Shown: positions 43,967 to 53,208, counted from the first letter of the stretch. The stretch is 64,000 nt of DNA from F-183 sp964627455 (GCA_964627455.1 CAZVKC010000004.1:1-64000), one strand, 5' to 3'. Notes: generated from the sequence alone by a model not told the origin. Translations and numbers: made by a program.

Positions 43967-45767
43967 TCTTCGCTTCGAGTTCGGACCAGCGTTCGTACAA
44001 CTTGTCGACAGCATGCTGCGCCGATTCGATGTCGGCGCAGACCTGCTGCAAGCGAGGTCCATTGGAAACGACGTCCGGATCCTCGAGCAGAGCTTTTAAC
44101 TCACCGAGTTTCGCTTCGGCCTCGTGGATCCGCGCCTCAATCGTCTCCCACTCACGAGCTTCGTTGTAGGAGAGCTTCTTTTTCGGCTGTGCGGCAGACG
44201 GCGCCGACGTTGCTTGTGCGCTGGCTGCCGCCTTTTCCTTTTGGGCCTTCTGCGCCGTGGCGCGACGCTCGATGAGCGTTTGTTCCCACTGATAGTAGTC
44301 CGCGTAGAGTTGCGACGTGCCGTCCCCGTGGAGTCCCAGCACGACGTTGCAGACACGATCGAGCAGAAACCGGTCGTGGGTGACGAGGATGAGCGCGCCG
44401 GGGAAATCCGACAGTGTTTCTTCGAGGACTTCCAGCGTTGGGATGTCGAGATCGTTCGTCGGTTCGTCCAGCAGCAGAACATCCGCAGGCTGCAGCATCA
44501 GACGCGCGATCAGCAGTCGCGCCTTCTCGCCGCCAGACAACCGGCCCACCGGCATGTCGAGTTGCTCGGCGCGGAACAGGAATCGCTTGGCCCATCCCGC
44601 AACATGCTGTGGCCGGTCACGAAAGATCACGGAATCGCCTTCGGGCGCGAGTGCGCGACGCAGCGTCACTTCCGGATCCAGCGACTCGCGGTTCTGATCG
44701 AAGTAGACGATGCGGAGTTTGTCCGCGCGTTCGATGATTCCGGAATCCTGCGGAATGTCGCCCTTGAGGATCCGCAGCAGCGTCGTCTTGCCCGTACCGT
44801 TTCCTCCCGCGAGGCCGACGCGCATACCCGGCAACAAGTTGAGATTCAGGTCATCGAACAGCAGTCTGTCGCCGAACTGTTTGGATACGCCTTCGGTATG
44901 GATCAGCTTCTTGGTCTTGCGTCCGGAGGCCGTGAAATCGAGTCCCGCCGTGGAAACGCGCGACCGCGACTGCAGATCATCGAGTTCCGCAATTAAGCGT
45001 TCGGCGTTATCGATACGCGCCTTGGACTTCGTCGTGCGGGCTTTGGGTCCGCGCTGCAGCCATTCCACTTCGCGGCGGACCTTGTTGGCGAGCGATTCCT
45101 GATACTGGGCGCGGGCCACCATGTAGTCCGTGCGCTTTTCGAGGAACTGCGAATAGTTGCCGTCGGCGACGAAGATGCCTTCGGGATAGACCTTGTTCAA
45201 CTCCGCAACGCGTGTCGCGACATTGTCGAGAAAGTATCGGTCGTGGCTGACGATCAACGCTGCGAACCGCGCGCCATCGAGCAGCTTTTCCAACCACTCG
45301 ATGCCTTCGATGTCGAGGTGATTCGTCGGTTCGTCGAGGAACAGCAGATCGGGACGAGCGGCGAGTCCACGACAGATCGCGAGGCGTTTGCGCCAGCCGC
45401 CGGACAACCGCGCCGCTTCGGCCTGATGATCCGTGAATCCCGCCTGGCTGAGCAGGTTCGCCACGAGAACCTCGCGGTTTTCATCGTGCGAATCGGTCGT
45501 CTCCAACGCGACATCGAAAACCGAGCGCCCGCTTTCGAACACCGAATCCTGCGGGACGTAGCTGAGGCGGGTGCCGCGCTTGATCGAGCAGATACCCGCG
45601 TCGGGCTGCTGCAAACCCGCCAGCATTTGCAGCAACGTCGATTTGCCGGCGCCGTTAGGACCAATGAGCGCAATGCGGTCTTCTTCGTTGACTGCGATTG
45701 AGATGTTTTCGAACAGCGGCTGCGAGCCGAACGTGCGCGCCAGATTCTGCGCGTTGACCAGGATCAC
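43959..45767 (-). CDS. ABC-F family ATPase (Uup-like)
   Basis: A 602-residue soluble protein with two ABC domains. First: GPNGAGKST, LSGGWRKR, LLFLDEPTNHLD, SHDRYF; second: GGNGTGKTT, LSGGEKARL, LLLDEPTNDLD, THDRFL. A linker of about 80 residues joins them, and the C-terminus is a coiled coil (EARIHEAEAKLGELKALL) as in Uup. Such proteins act at the ribosome or in DNA repair; no membrane part is present. GTG start at 45767 overlaps the sulfatase stop (GTGA). Upstream extension to 45833 lies inside the sulfatase gene and is not conserved. Confidence 0.93.
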   Translation of the reverse strand: MILVNAQNLARTFGSQPLFENISIAVNEEDRIALIGPNGAGKSTLLQMLAGLQQPDAGICSIKRGTRLSYVPQDSVFESGRSVFDVALETTDSHDENREVLVANLLSQAGFTDHQAEAARLSGGWRKRLAICRGLAARPDLLFLDEPTNHLDIEGIEWLEKLLDGARFAALIVSHDRYFLDNVATRVAELNKVYPEGIFVADGNYSQFLEKRTDYMVARAQYQESLANKVRREVEWLQRGPKARTTKSKARIDNAERLIAELDDLQSRSRVSTAGLDFTASGRKTKKLIHTEGVSKQFGDRLLFDDLNLNLLPGMRVGLAGGNGTGKTTLLRILKGDIPQDSGIIERADKLRIVYFDQNRESLDPEVTLRRALAPEGDSVIFRDRPQHVAGWAKRFLFRAEQLDMPVGRLSGGEKARLLIARLMLQPADVLLLDEPTNDLDIPTLEVLEETLSDFPGALILVTHDRFLLDRVCNVVLGLHGDGTSQLYADYYQWEQTLIERRATAQKAQKEKAAASAQATSAPSAAQPKKKLSYNEAREWETIEARIHEAEAKLGELKALLEDPDVVSNGPRLQQVCADIESAQHAVDKLYERWSELEAKIS

Positions 45768-47065
45768 TTGACTACCTTTGGTGGTGGATTCTTGGCGAGG
45801 TCCGCTTCCCAATCCGCAAGGACCTTGCGGCATTGGGCGAGCGCCTCGGGATTCTCATAGGCGAGGTCGACGCGCTCGCCGGGATCTTTGCGGAGATCGC
45901 TCAGGTGCTCGATGTACCCGTCGCGAACGTACTTCCAATCGCCATGGCGGACGGCTTTCTGTTTCCGGTCCGCACGGTCGATGCGCCAGCAGAAGTCGCG
46001 TGGCTTTTCAGGTTCGCGCCCGCGCAGGATATTGAGCAGGTCGACGCCGTCGAGGTTTGCGGGAAGAGGCGCGCCCGCTGCGGACAGCGCAGTAGCAGCG
46101 AGATCCATCGACATCGCCGCCTGATGCGAAACTTTGCCTACCGGCAGGTGGCCGGGCCAGCGAAGGATCGCCGGCACGCGGATCCCGCCTTCCCACAAAG
46201 TCGCCTTGTGATGGAAGAAGGGCCGGTTGTCGCTGAGGCGTTCGCCGCCATTGTCGTTGGTGAAGATGACGAGCGTGTTGTTCGTGAGCCCTTGTTTGTC
46301 GAGTTCCGCAAGAAGGGCGCCGACGGCGGAATCGATCGATTCCATCATGAGTGCGTAGTCCTTGCGCGTTCCTTCGAACCATGTGGGCCGCTTGCGGATA
46401 TCGTTCGGCCGGCCCGGCGCCTGGAACGGCCAGTGCACCGAATTGAACGGAACATAGCAGAAGAACGGATTCGCCGCATTGCGCCGGATGAAGTCGACGG
46501 CGCGGTCGCGAATCAATTCCGTGGAATAACCCTGGGCCTCGATCGGCTTCAGGTTTTCGTACCAGTCCGCTTCGTCATTGATCTCTTTGTGCGAGTAGTG
46601 GTCGACGTTGCCGCTCAGCAGTCCGTAGAACTCGTCGAAGCCATGCGCATTGGGGCCATACTCGGGCTCGTATCCGAGGTGCCACTTGCCGAACAGGCCT
46701 GTTTTGTACGCAGGATTGTGCCGCTTCAACAGGGTCGCGATGGTCGGGTTCTTCGTCTCGAGCCCCCAGCCCTTGATGCCCGGAGGGATCGCCCACTCGA
46801 GTCCGAACCGCTGTTGATAGCGGCCCGTCATCAGCCCGGCGCGGGTCGGCGTGCAAACAGGACCATTCGAGTAACAATCGGTGAGACGCACGCCCTGCTT
46901 GGCCAGCCGGTCGATGTTCGGCGTGCGGATGTCTTTGGCGCCGTAACAGCCAACGTCCGCGTATCCGAGGTCGTCCGTCAGAATCAGAAGGATATTGAGA
47001 GGTTTGTTTTGTTGCGCAAACAGCGGCGCGGCGGTCAGTGACGCAAGGAAGGACCTTCTGTTCAT
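45764..47065 (-). CDS. Secreted sulfatase (arylsulfatase A-like)
   Basis: A 433-residue sulfatase. Twin-arginine-like leader MNRRSFLASLTAAPLFAQ. Metal site LTDDLGYADVG (Asp31, Asp32), formylglycine site CTPTR at 71-75 with Cys71, and GKWHLGYEP further on. The cysteine type needs oxidation by a formylglycine-generating enzyme, which is not in the window. Relatives desulfate polysaccharides or aryl sulfates. It lies 16 bases after ftcD and overlaps the ABC-F start by four bases, so it is inside a multi-gene transcript of unrelated functions. Confidence 0.94.
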   Translation of the reverse strand: MNRRSFLASLTAAPLFAQQNKPLNILLILTDDLGYADVGCYGAKDIRTPNIDRLAKQGVRLTDCYSNGPVCTPTRAGLMTGRYQQRFGLEWAIPPGIKGWGLETKNPTIATLLKRHNPAYKTGLFGKWHLGYEPEYGPNAHGFDEFYGLLSGNVDHYSHKEINDEADWYENLKPIEAQGYSTELIRDRAVDFIRRNAANPFFCYVPFNSVHWPFQAPGRPNDIRKRPTWFEGTRKDYALMMESIDSAVGALLAELDKQGLTNNTLVIFTNDNGGERLSDNRPFFHHKATLWEGGIRVPAILRWPGHLPVGKVSHQAAMSMDLAATALSAAGAPLPANLDGVDLLNILRGREPEKPRDFCWRIDRADRKQKAVRHGDWKYVRDGYIEHLSDLRKDPGERVDLAYENPEALAQCRKVLADWEADLAKNPPPKVVK

Positions 47066-47081
47066 AGACTCTTCTCTTGTA

Positions 47082-47984
47082 TCACTCCCGCCCACCGGCG
47101 ACTTCCGCAAGGCGATTTTCGAGAATCCGCGAAGCCGTGAAGTCCCCACAGTGCGCCAGAAACTGCTGCCCGCGCTCTACCGCGCCACGTGGGATAAAGC
47201 CGATCAATTCGGTCTCGGCGATCGTCGCGCCCTCGCGCTCGACTTCGTCCCGTATCGCTTCGAATACCGTATCGAGGGACGTGACCTCGTGGTGCGTGAG
47301 ATTGAGAGAGACCTGAGTTTGTTCGCGGTGGGCGAGTTCAAGTCCCAGGGCCTTCACGTAAGGGAATCCGCCGGAAGACGCGCGGATCTTGCGTGCGATC
47401 CGTTTGGCGATGCTGAGATCCTGCGTCGCGAGGTTGACGTTGCAGGCGACCAGGAACCGGCGCGCCCCGATCGCGGAAGCGCCCGCACTCGGGTGCGGCA
47501 GTGGACCTCCGACATCGAAAGTCCTCGCGCGCAAGCCCTCGAATCCGCCGCGTCGAACATCCTCGAGATTGCGATGATCCGGGCGGATCGCCGCGAATTC
47601 ATACAGGAACGACGGAACTTCGGCCTCGCGCCACAGAGCCTCGGCCGTTGCCTGCGCCAAGCGGACGCACTCGTCCATCGTCGCGTCCGCAGAGACCGGA
47701 ATAAACGGAATCACGTCCGCGGCGCCGATCCGCGGGTGGACCCCGGAATGCTGCCGGAGGTCGATCAAAGCCGCAGCCTGCACCGCGCCTGCGAGCGCCG
47801 CCGCCGCAACGGCATCCGGATGTCCCGCCAGTGTGATGACCGTGCGATTGTGATCCTCGTCGGACTCGCACCCCAGCACGAGGATCCCGGGGACCGCGGC
47901 GACAGCATTCCGAATCATCCCGATCACAATCGGGTCGCGACCCTCAGAAAAGTTGGGGACGCACTCGACGATAGGCGCATTCAC
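47082..47984 (-). CDS. ftcD: Glutamate formimidoyltransferase
   Basis: A 300-residue protein covering only the formiminotransferase part (N and C subdomains) of FTCD, without the cyclodeaminase domain. It transfers the formimino group of N-formimino-glutamate from histidine breakdown to tetrahydrofolate. Motifs: VECVPNFSEGRD, HSGVHPRIGAADVIPFIP at 79-96 with the conserved His, and CNVNLATQDLSIAK. GTG start at 47984 overlaps the stop of a possible 58-residue gene (GTGA). No other hut genes are nearby. Confidence 0.94.
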   Translation of the reverse strand: MNAPIVECVPNFSEGRDPIVIGMIRNAVAAVPGILVLGCESDEDHNRTVITLAGHPDAVAAAALAGAVQAAALIDLRQHSGVHPRIGAADVIPFIPVSADATMDECVRLAQATAEALWREAEVPSFLYEFAAIRPDHRNLEDVRRGGFEGLRARTFDVGGPLPHPSAGASAIGARRFLVACNVNLATQDLSIAKRIARKIRASSGGFPYVKALGLELAHREQTQVSLNLTHHEVTSLDTVFEAIRDEVEREGATIAETELIGFIPRGAVERGQQFLAHCGDFTASRILENRLAEVAGGRE

Positions 47985-48157
47985 AACTCGTCTCGCAACT
48001 CGTTGATGAGTTCAAGGGACGGCTTCGGAGCACGAGGATCAGGCCGAAAGAGGCGCACGCCATTCCGGATCGGTCCGGGAACAAAAGAGGGCCGAAGGGC
48101 CGCCAGCAGGCGGCCCCTCAGGTTACGAGTGTACTGAATTGCTTCAAAAAGAAACAT
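47981..48157 (-). CDS. Possible 58-residue protein between a PhoPQ-related gene and ftcD
   Basis: An ATG three bases after the stop of the PhoPQ-related gene opens 58 codons (MFLFEAIQYTRN...ELINELRDEL) that end in a TGA overlapping the GTG of ftcD by four bases. The tight spacing at both ends is how true operon genes look here. Against it, the sequence is Arg/Pro-rich, has no known domain, and contains a strong hairpin at 48097-48116 that could instead terminate transcription. Treat as tentative. Confidence 0.4.
   Translation of the reverse strand: MFLFEAIQYTRNLRGRLLAALRPSFVPGPIRNGVRLFRPDPRAPKPSLELINELRDEL
48097..48116 (-). terminator. Strong GC hairpin, possible terminator
   Basis: Eight-base arms GGGCCGCC/GGCGGCCC with a four-base loop. 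On the minus strand it is followed after TTCGGCCC by a TCTTTTG run, weakly resembling an intrinsic terminator after the PhoPQ-related gene. It lies inside the tentative 58-codon frame. Confidence 0.4.
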
Positions 48158-48160
48158 CAG

Positions 48161-49561
48161 CTACTTCCGCGTGCCCATCGGCTTCTCGGACTTGAAGGGC
48201 GCGTTCGGATACGTGTCCGGCCACACCTTCACCTGGGTCGTGAACTTGAACGGATACTTCACGCCGCTCGGGAACTGCAGTTCCACGAAGTACGCTGCAT
48301 ACCCCTTTTCGACCTTCGGAGCCTTCGCAATCCACTCGCCCGGCTTCGATTCCTTCAGCGTTTCCGCCTTGTATACACGGCCGATCTTTTCCACCCGGAA
48401 GTCGCGGGCATTCGGATTGAACGCGGTCCACACTTTCACTTCCGAAGGCTTGTCCTTCGAGAACACGCGAATGTCGCCGTTCTTCTCGACCTTCCAGTTG
48501 TACTCGGGCCGCTTCGTACCCTTGATCACCGAATCGAGATACGCCACGACGCCCAGGATCGCGTCCGAACCGTTTAGCGAGTGATCGGCATTCGGAACGT
48601 AACGCAGCCGCTTCTCGCCCTTCAGCTTGTCCCAGTAAAACTGCGACGAATCCGGAAGGAAGAACTGATCGCCCGCCGCGTTGATGATGTACTTCGGCAT
48701 CGTCAACCGGTCGCGATACTCGAACGGCTCTTCGATCTCCATCAGCTTCTTGTACTCTTTGGAACCGCTCCAGTCCATGATGCCGCGGGCCGAGTAGTCG
48801 CCGACCGCGGGAGCCCAGAAACCGTAAGCGCGCCAGTGATGCTCGAATTGAGGAACCATGTTCAGGATGTCGATCACGATCGGCACCACGGCCTTCACCC
48901 GCTTGTCCGTCGCGGCTGTGGTCCACGAAGTCCAGCCGCGCTTCGAACCGCCACTCACCACGAACTGGTCCACCTTGATGGACCCGCCCTTGGGCGACGC
49001 GCAGAACTCGGTCACCGCATCCATGGCGCGAATCGACGCCTTCGTCATCGGCAGACGCAGCGGCCATTCTTCATCGCCGCCGCGCAGGAACTTGTCCCAT
49101 GTATAGGCGATGATGCCGTCTTCCGTACGCGGCTTGCCGTCGTCGGGAAATACCAGCGGTTGGTTGGGGATCATGCGCAGTTCGATCGCCACCGCGCCGG
49201 TATCCACGGCCACCTGCGCGCTCAGTGCATCCGGCCGCGAAGGAGGCTTAGGATTCGTCGTGCTGCCGCCGGTGATAAAGAGGAAGCCGGTATTCGTCTT
49301 CACCGTGTCCGGCTTGTAGATCGTGACCCAGTGCTTCCAGATTGGCTTGTCGACCTCTTTCTCGTTCCGCCACTTCTGCGAGGTCATGTCGAGCACATAG
49401 GCCTTGTAGCCTTTGCCCTCCATGGTGTTCACCAGTTCCCATTTGTAGTTGGAATCCGGCTTTGCGATGTAGCGGTCGAGCGCAGTCTGTTTGGATGCTG
49501 CCTGCGCGGTAAAGAGCACCGCGCAGGCAGCGAAGGAAAGAACTACTTTGCGGGCAAGCAT
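48161..49561 (-). CDS. PhoPQ-activated pathogenicity-related protein (alpha/beta-hydrolase fold)
   Basis: A 466-residue secreted protein of the PhoPQ-related family (PF10142), which has an alpha/beta-hydrolase fold and no established enzyme function. Leader MLARKVVLSFAACAVLFTAQA. Recognisable stretches: TALDRYIAKPDSNYKWEL, FVVSGGSKRGWTSW with the putative nucleophile Ser, IDILNMVPQFEHHWRAYG, and YIINAAGDQFFLPDS. The name comes from a Salmonella homologue and does not imply virulence here. It follows pgk by 11 bases. Confidence 0.92.
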   Translation of the reverse strand: MLARKVVLSFAACAVLFTAQAASKQTALDRYIAKPDSNYKWELVNTMEGKGYKAYVLDMTSQKWRNEKEVDKPIWKHWVTIYKPDTVKTNTGFLFITGGSTTNPKPPSRPDALSAQVAVDTGAVAIELRMIPNQPLVFPDDGKPRTEDGIIAYTWDKFLRGGDEEWPLRLPMTKASIRAMDAVTEFCASPKGGSIKVDQFVVSGGSKRGWTSWTTAATDKRVKAVVPIVIDILNMVPQFEHHWRAYGFWAPAVGDYSARGIMDWSGSKEYKKLMEIEEPFEYRDRLTMPKYIINAAGDQFFLPDSSQFYWDKLKGEKRLRYVPNADHSLNGSDAILGVVAYLDSVIKGTKRPEYNWKVEKNGDIRVFSKDKPSEVKVWTAFNPNARDFRVEKIGRVYKAETLKESKPGEWIAKAPKVEKGYAAYFVELQFPSGVKYPFKFTTQVKVWPDTYPNAPFKSEKPMGTRK

Positions 49562-49572
49562 GACGGGTAAGC

Positions 49573-50736
49573 TTATTTCTCCGTCAATGCTGCGACGCCG
49601 GGCAATTCGATGCCCGACAGGAATTCCAGCGACGCGCCGCCGCCGGTGGACACATGCGAAATCTTCGACGTGACGCCGGCCGCCTTGATCGCCTTTTCGG
49701 AATCGCCGCCGCCGACCACCGACACTGCTCCGGAGTCTGCAACCGCTTTCGCCAGCGCCACCGTGCCCTTGTCGAATGGGGGCTTTTCGAACACGCCCAT
49801 CGGACCGTTCCAGATGATCGTCTTCGCCGAGCGAATCACCGCTTCAAAGGCCGCGATCGACTGTGCGCCGATGTCCAGGCCCATCTTGCCGTCGGGGATC
49901 GTAGTGACGGTCTCGTTCTCTGCGCCTTCCTTCAACTCGGCGGCGACCACGTGATCGGTCGGCAACAGCAGTTTCGGACCCGCTTCCGCCATCAACTGCT
50001 TCGCGAGTTCGACCTTATCCTCTTCCACCAGCGACTTTCCGGTCGGCTCACCCTTGGCCTTCAGGAACGTGTAGGCCATCGCGCCGCCGATCAGCAACTG
50101 ATCCACGACCTTCATCAGGTTCTGGATCACTTCGATCTTGTCCGACACCTTGGCGCCGCCGAGGATCGCCACGCAGGGACGCTCGGGGTTCTTGGTCGCC
50201 TTGGTCAGGTATTCGATTTCCTTGTCCATCAGCAAGCCGGCAGCGGCCTGCGGGACAAACTGAATCATGCCGACGGTCGACGCATGCGCGCGGTGCGCGG
50301 TGCCGAACGCGTCATTGACGTACACATCGCAGAGGGACGCGAGTTGCTTCGCGAACTCCGGATCATTACCTTCTTCCTGCGCGTGGAACCGCAGGTTCTC
50401 GAGCAGCAGGACGCCGCCCGCCGCCGGCTTCATCGCCGCCACGTCCGGACCCACACAGTCGGGGGCCATGATCACCGGGCGGTTGAGAAGCTCGCTGAGC
50501 CGCGCCGCGACGGGCGCCAGGCTCATTTCCATGTTGCGCTTGCCCTTGGGACGTCCCAGGTGGCTCGCCAGAACGAGGCCTGCGCCCTGTTCCAGCGCGT
50601 ATTCGATCGTCGGAAGCGATGCCTTGATACGCTTGTCCGAGGTAATCTTGCCGGCATCCAGCGGGACGTTAAAGTCCACGCGGATGAAGACGGTCTTGTT
50701 CTTGAGATCAAGGTCCCGAATCGACAGTTTTGCCAT
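49573..50736 (-). CDS. pgk: Phosphoglycerate kinase
   Basis: A 387-residue glycolytic enzyme, the standard bacterial length. Seen: KTVFIRVDFNVPL near the N-terminus, SHLGRPKG, LLENLRFHAQEEGNDPEF, VNDAFGTAHRAHAS, and the C-terminal nucleotide site (GGGDSEKAIKAAGV, STGGGASLEFLSG). It converts 1,3-bisphosphoglycerate and ADP to 3-phosphoglycerate and ATP. No gapA neighbour is in the window. It heads a transcript of PhoPQ-related protein, ftcD, sulfatase and ABC-F genes; a divergent promoter lies at 50758-50767. Confidence 0.97.
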   Translation of the reverse strand: MAKLSIRDLDLKNKTVFIRVDFNVPLDAGKITSDKRIKASLPTIEYALEQGAGLVLASHLGRPKGKRNMEMSLAPVAARLSELLNRPVIMAPDCVGPDVAAMKPAAGGVLLLENLRFHAQEEGNDPEFAKQLASLCDVYVNDAFGTAHRAHASTVGMIQFVPQAAAGLLMDKEIEYLTKATKNPERPCVAILGGAKVSDKIEVIQNLMKVVDQLLIGGAMAYTFLKAKGEPTGKSLVEEDKVELAKQLMAEAGPKLLLPTDHVVAAELKEGAENETVTTIPDGKMGLDIGAQSIAAFEAVIRSAKTIIWNGPMGVFEKPPFDKGTVALAKAVADSGAVSVVGGGDSEKAIKAAGVTSKISHVSTGGGASLEFLSGIELPGVAALTEK

Positions 50737-50757
50737 AGTTGTTGCTTTTGAAATTTG

Positions 50758-50767
50758 ATCGTATCAT
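50758..50767. promoter_or_regulatory. Overlapping divergent -10 boxes
   Basis: TACGAT on the minus strand (50758-50763, for pgk) overlaps TATCAT on the plus strand (50762-50767, for the esterase gene, 12 bases before its ATG). Only 43 bases separate the two start codons, so polymerases at the two promoters must exclude one another. Confidence 0.45.
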
Positions 50768-50779
50768 GCGGGTATTCCA

Positions 50780-52024
50780 ATGGCTTTAACAAGACGGAAG
50801 GCCCTTCTCCTGGCCGCAGGCAGCACGTTGGCCGCGCAGGACCTGCCCCTCAACCTCCGTGAGACCGGTAACGCGGACGCCGGTTCGCTCTTCCCGCTGA
50901 TCGAATCCCTGGCGCCGACCGCGTATACCCATTCGTTTCTGCATCCCCAGTGGACTTCCACGGCCATCCATCGCCAAGCCGCACTGCAGGTCCTGGAACA
51001 GGCCCTTTCGTACAAGCCAGCCCGCGTCCCCCTGCAACCGGAACTCGTCCGCCGCGAGGATCTCGGCGATATCATCCGTGAAAAGATCCTCTTCTCGACC
51101 TCCGCCCAGACGCGCGTCCCTGCATTTCTTCATCTGCCGAAAAATATCGGCTCCGCCAAGCTGCCCGCCATCGTCGACCTCCACTCGCACGGCGGCATGT
51201 TCATCTACGGCAAAGAGAAAGTCATCGACTTCGGTCCGGACGGCAACTCCGAGGCGCTAAAGAAGTACCACGCGGCCAACTACGAATCGCGACCGACCGC
51301 CACCGCCCTCGCCCGCCGCGGATACGTCGTCCTCACCATCGACGCGTTTCCCTTTGGCGAGCGCCGGCTCATCATGGATGACGACCTCGCCAGGTACGGC
51401 TACGACCGTTCCAAATATTCCACTGCGGACCTCAACGCCCTCAACCAGCGCTGCCGCCAGAAGGAATCGACCATCGTCAAATCACTGGCTTACGCCGGCG
51501 TGACTTGGCCGGGCATCGTCGCCTGGGACGACATGCGATCCGTCGATTACCTGGTCTCCCGCCCGGAGGTCGACCCCGCGAGAATCGGCTGCGTCGGCGT
51601 CTCCCTCGGCGGCTACCGCTCCCTCCTCCTCTCCGGACTCGACGACCGCATCGCTGCGGGTTGCGTGGTCGGGTTTATGTCAACTGTCCGCCCGATGATT
51701 CGCAAACACATGGACACCCACTCGTTCGTGCACTTCATCCCGGGGATCCACGCCAGGCTAGACCTGCCGGATGTCGTGGCGTTGCGGGTCCCCAAGCCGT
51801 TGCTTGTCCTGCAATGCAGGCGGGATGGGCTGTTCCCACCTTCCGGCATGCAGGAATCGGTGGAAAAGCTCGCCGCCATCTACCGCAAAGCGGCTGCCCC
51901 GGAAGGGGCCTCTTCAACGAAGTTCTATGACGTGCCGCATATCTTCAACATCGCCATGCAGAACGACGCGTTTGAGTGGCTGGACCTACACCTGAAGCCA
52001 GGCAGCGACCGTCGGTTACAATAG
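50780..52024 (+). CDS. Secreted alpha/beta-hydrolase, acetyl-xylan-esterase-like
   Basis: A 414-residue protein. Leader with Arg pair (MALTRRKALLLAAGSTLAAQ), Tat-like. The hydrolase fold is shown by LPAIVDLHSHGG (oxyanion strand), GYVVLTIDAFPFGERR, nucleophile elbow GVSLGGYRS, and the late His in YDVPHIFN. Similar proteins are annotated as dienelactone hydrolase-like or acetyl-xylan esterases; substrate unknown. Its last bases include the -10 box of greA. Confidence 0.86.
   Translation: MALTRRKALLLAAGSTLAAQDLPLNLRETGNADAGSLFPLIESLAPTAYTHSFLHPQWTSTAIHRQAALQVLEQALSYKPARVPLQPELVRREDLGDIIREKILFSTSAQTRVPAFLHLPKNIGSAKLPAIVDLHSHGGMFIYGKEKVIDFGPDGNSEALKKYHAANYESRPTATALARRGYVVLTIDAFPFGERRLIMDDDLARYGYDRSKYSTADLNALNQRCRQKESTIVKSLAYAGVTWPGIVAWDDMRSVDYLVSRPEVDPARIGCVGVSLGGYRSLLLSGLDDRIAAGCVVGFMSTVRPMIRKHMDTHSFVHFIPGIHARLDLPDVVALRVPKPLLVLQCRRDGLFPPSGMQESVEKLAAIYRKAAAPEGASSTKFYDVPHIFNIAMQNDAFEWLDLHLKPGSDRRLQ
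52017..52022 (+). promoter_or_regulatory. -10 box for greA
   Basis: TACAAT overlaps the end of the upstream esterase gene and gives a predicted leader of about 18 bases before the ATG at 52048. Confidence 0.45.
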
Positions 52025-52047
52025 GGAAAGCGTCTCAGCAGTCCCTC

Positions 52048-52521
52048 ATGGAAGACCTCAAGAAAAAACTACAGGATGAAATCGCGGCGTTGGAGCGCGA
52101 ATTTCACCACGAACTACCCAAGGAAATCCTGCGCGCCCGCGAACTGGGCGACCTGAGCGAAAACGCGGAATACCATGCCGCGAAGGAGCGTCAGGGCCTT
52201 GTGAATGCCCGCTTGGGACAGTTGCGCGCCCGTTTGCGCGAGGTCTCGATGATCGACATGACCAAGATCCCGCGCGATCGCGTCGGTCTCGGTTCGAAGA
52301 TCGTTGTCCTTGACATGACTAAGGATGTCGAAATCACTTACAAGCTGGTGACCAGCGAAGATGCTGACGTCGCCAAGGGCCTGATTTCGACCTCTTCACC
52401 GATTGGTAAGGGCTTGCTTGGCAAACAGGTTGGCGATACTGTAAAGATTCAAATTCCGGGTGGGATGCGCGAGATGGAAGTTCTCGAACTCACGACCATC
52501 CACGATCTGGCGGGAGACTAG
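52048..52521 (+). CDS. greA: Transcription elongation factor GreA
   Basis: A 157-residue GreA. The N-terminal coiled coil (LKKKLQDEIAALEREFHHE) with the acidic tip region, the signature LSENAEYHAAKERQG and the C-terminal FKBP-like domain (SPIGKGLLGKQVGDTVKIQIPGG) are all present. It enters the RNA polymerase secondary channel to rescue backtracked complexes. Start chosen at 52048 because it matches family N-termini; upstream in-frame codons at 51976 lie in the esterase gene. Confidence 0.96.
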   Translation: MEDLKKKLQDEIAALEREFHHELPKEILRARELGDLSENAEYHAAKERQGLVNARLGQLRARLREVSMIDMTKIPRDRVGLGSKIVVLDMTKDVEITYKLVTSEDADVAKGLISTSSPIGKGLLGKQVGDTVKIQIPGGMREMEVLELTTIHDLAGD

Positions 52522-52566
52522 CTGCAGCTTCCCAGCACGAAGTTGCGATAGGAGCCTCGGTTTCCG

Positions 52567-53208
52567 ATGACGATTACAAGCACTATTGGCAAGGGCGGCA
52601 ACACGATCCTACTCGCGATCGTGCGCGGCCTTGCCTTGTCCAGGATTCACCCGAACGTTCTCACGTTCCTCGGGCTTGTCATCAACATCGTCGGGGCCTG
52701 GTATCTCGCCCGCGGCGAATTCCGCATCGCCGGCCTGATCATCATCGGCGCAGGACTCTTCGACATGGTCGATGGCCGCGTCGCCCGCGCCACCAATCAG
52801 GTGACCCGCTTCGGCGGCTTCTTCGATTCCGTCATCGACCGCTACTCGGACCTCGCCCTTCTCGTCGGCCTGCTCGTCTGGTACGGCAACATCAACCGGC
52901 AACTGTATGTCGTGTTGACCGCGATCGTGATGATGGGCACCGTGATGGTGAGCTACACCCGCGCCCGTTCGGAAACCGAAATCCCGACCTGCAAGGTCGG
53001 CTTCATGGAGCGTCCGGAACGCGTGGTCCTGCTGATTCTTGGTGCGCTCGGCGATCGTATGGCCCCGGCGCTGTGGGCGCTCGCGATTCTGTCGAACCTC
53101 ACCGTGGCCCACCGCATGATCTTCACCTGGCAGGAAACGAAGCGTCTCGAAGACGCCCAGTTGCGGGCAGTGCCGATCGCGGACAAAGCGACTTCGAGCG
53201 GACGCTAA
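52567..53208 (+). CDS. CDP-alcohol phosphatidyltransferase
   Basis: A 213-residue membrane enzyme with about five or six helices. The catalytic CDP-alcohol signature D-G-x2-A-R-x7-G-x3-D-x3-D is complete in DGRVARATNQVTRFGG followed by FFDSVIDR. It makes phospholipids from CDP-diacylglycerol or a similar donor; the cytoplasmic insert is close to phosphatidylinositol-phosphate/phosphatidylglycerol synthase types, but the alcohol acceptor is not predictable. It is 45 bases after greA and may share its transcript. Confidence 0.92.
   Translation: MTITSTIGKGGNTILLAIVRGLALSRIHPNVLTFLGLVINIVGAWYLARGEFRIAGLIIIGAGLFDMVDGRVARATNQVTRFGGFFDSVIDRYSDLALLVGLLVWYGNINRQLYVVLTAIVMMGTVMVSYTRARSETEIPTCKVGFMERPERVVLLILGALGDRMAPALWALAILSNLTVAHRMIFTWQETKRLEDAQLRAVPIADKATSSGR

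Noticed and set aside
48144..49067. 307-codon minus frame inside the PhoPQ-related gene
   Set aside because: Same-strand shadow in a different frame of a well-supported gene.
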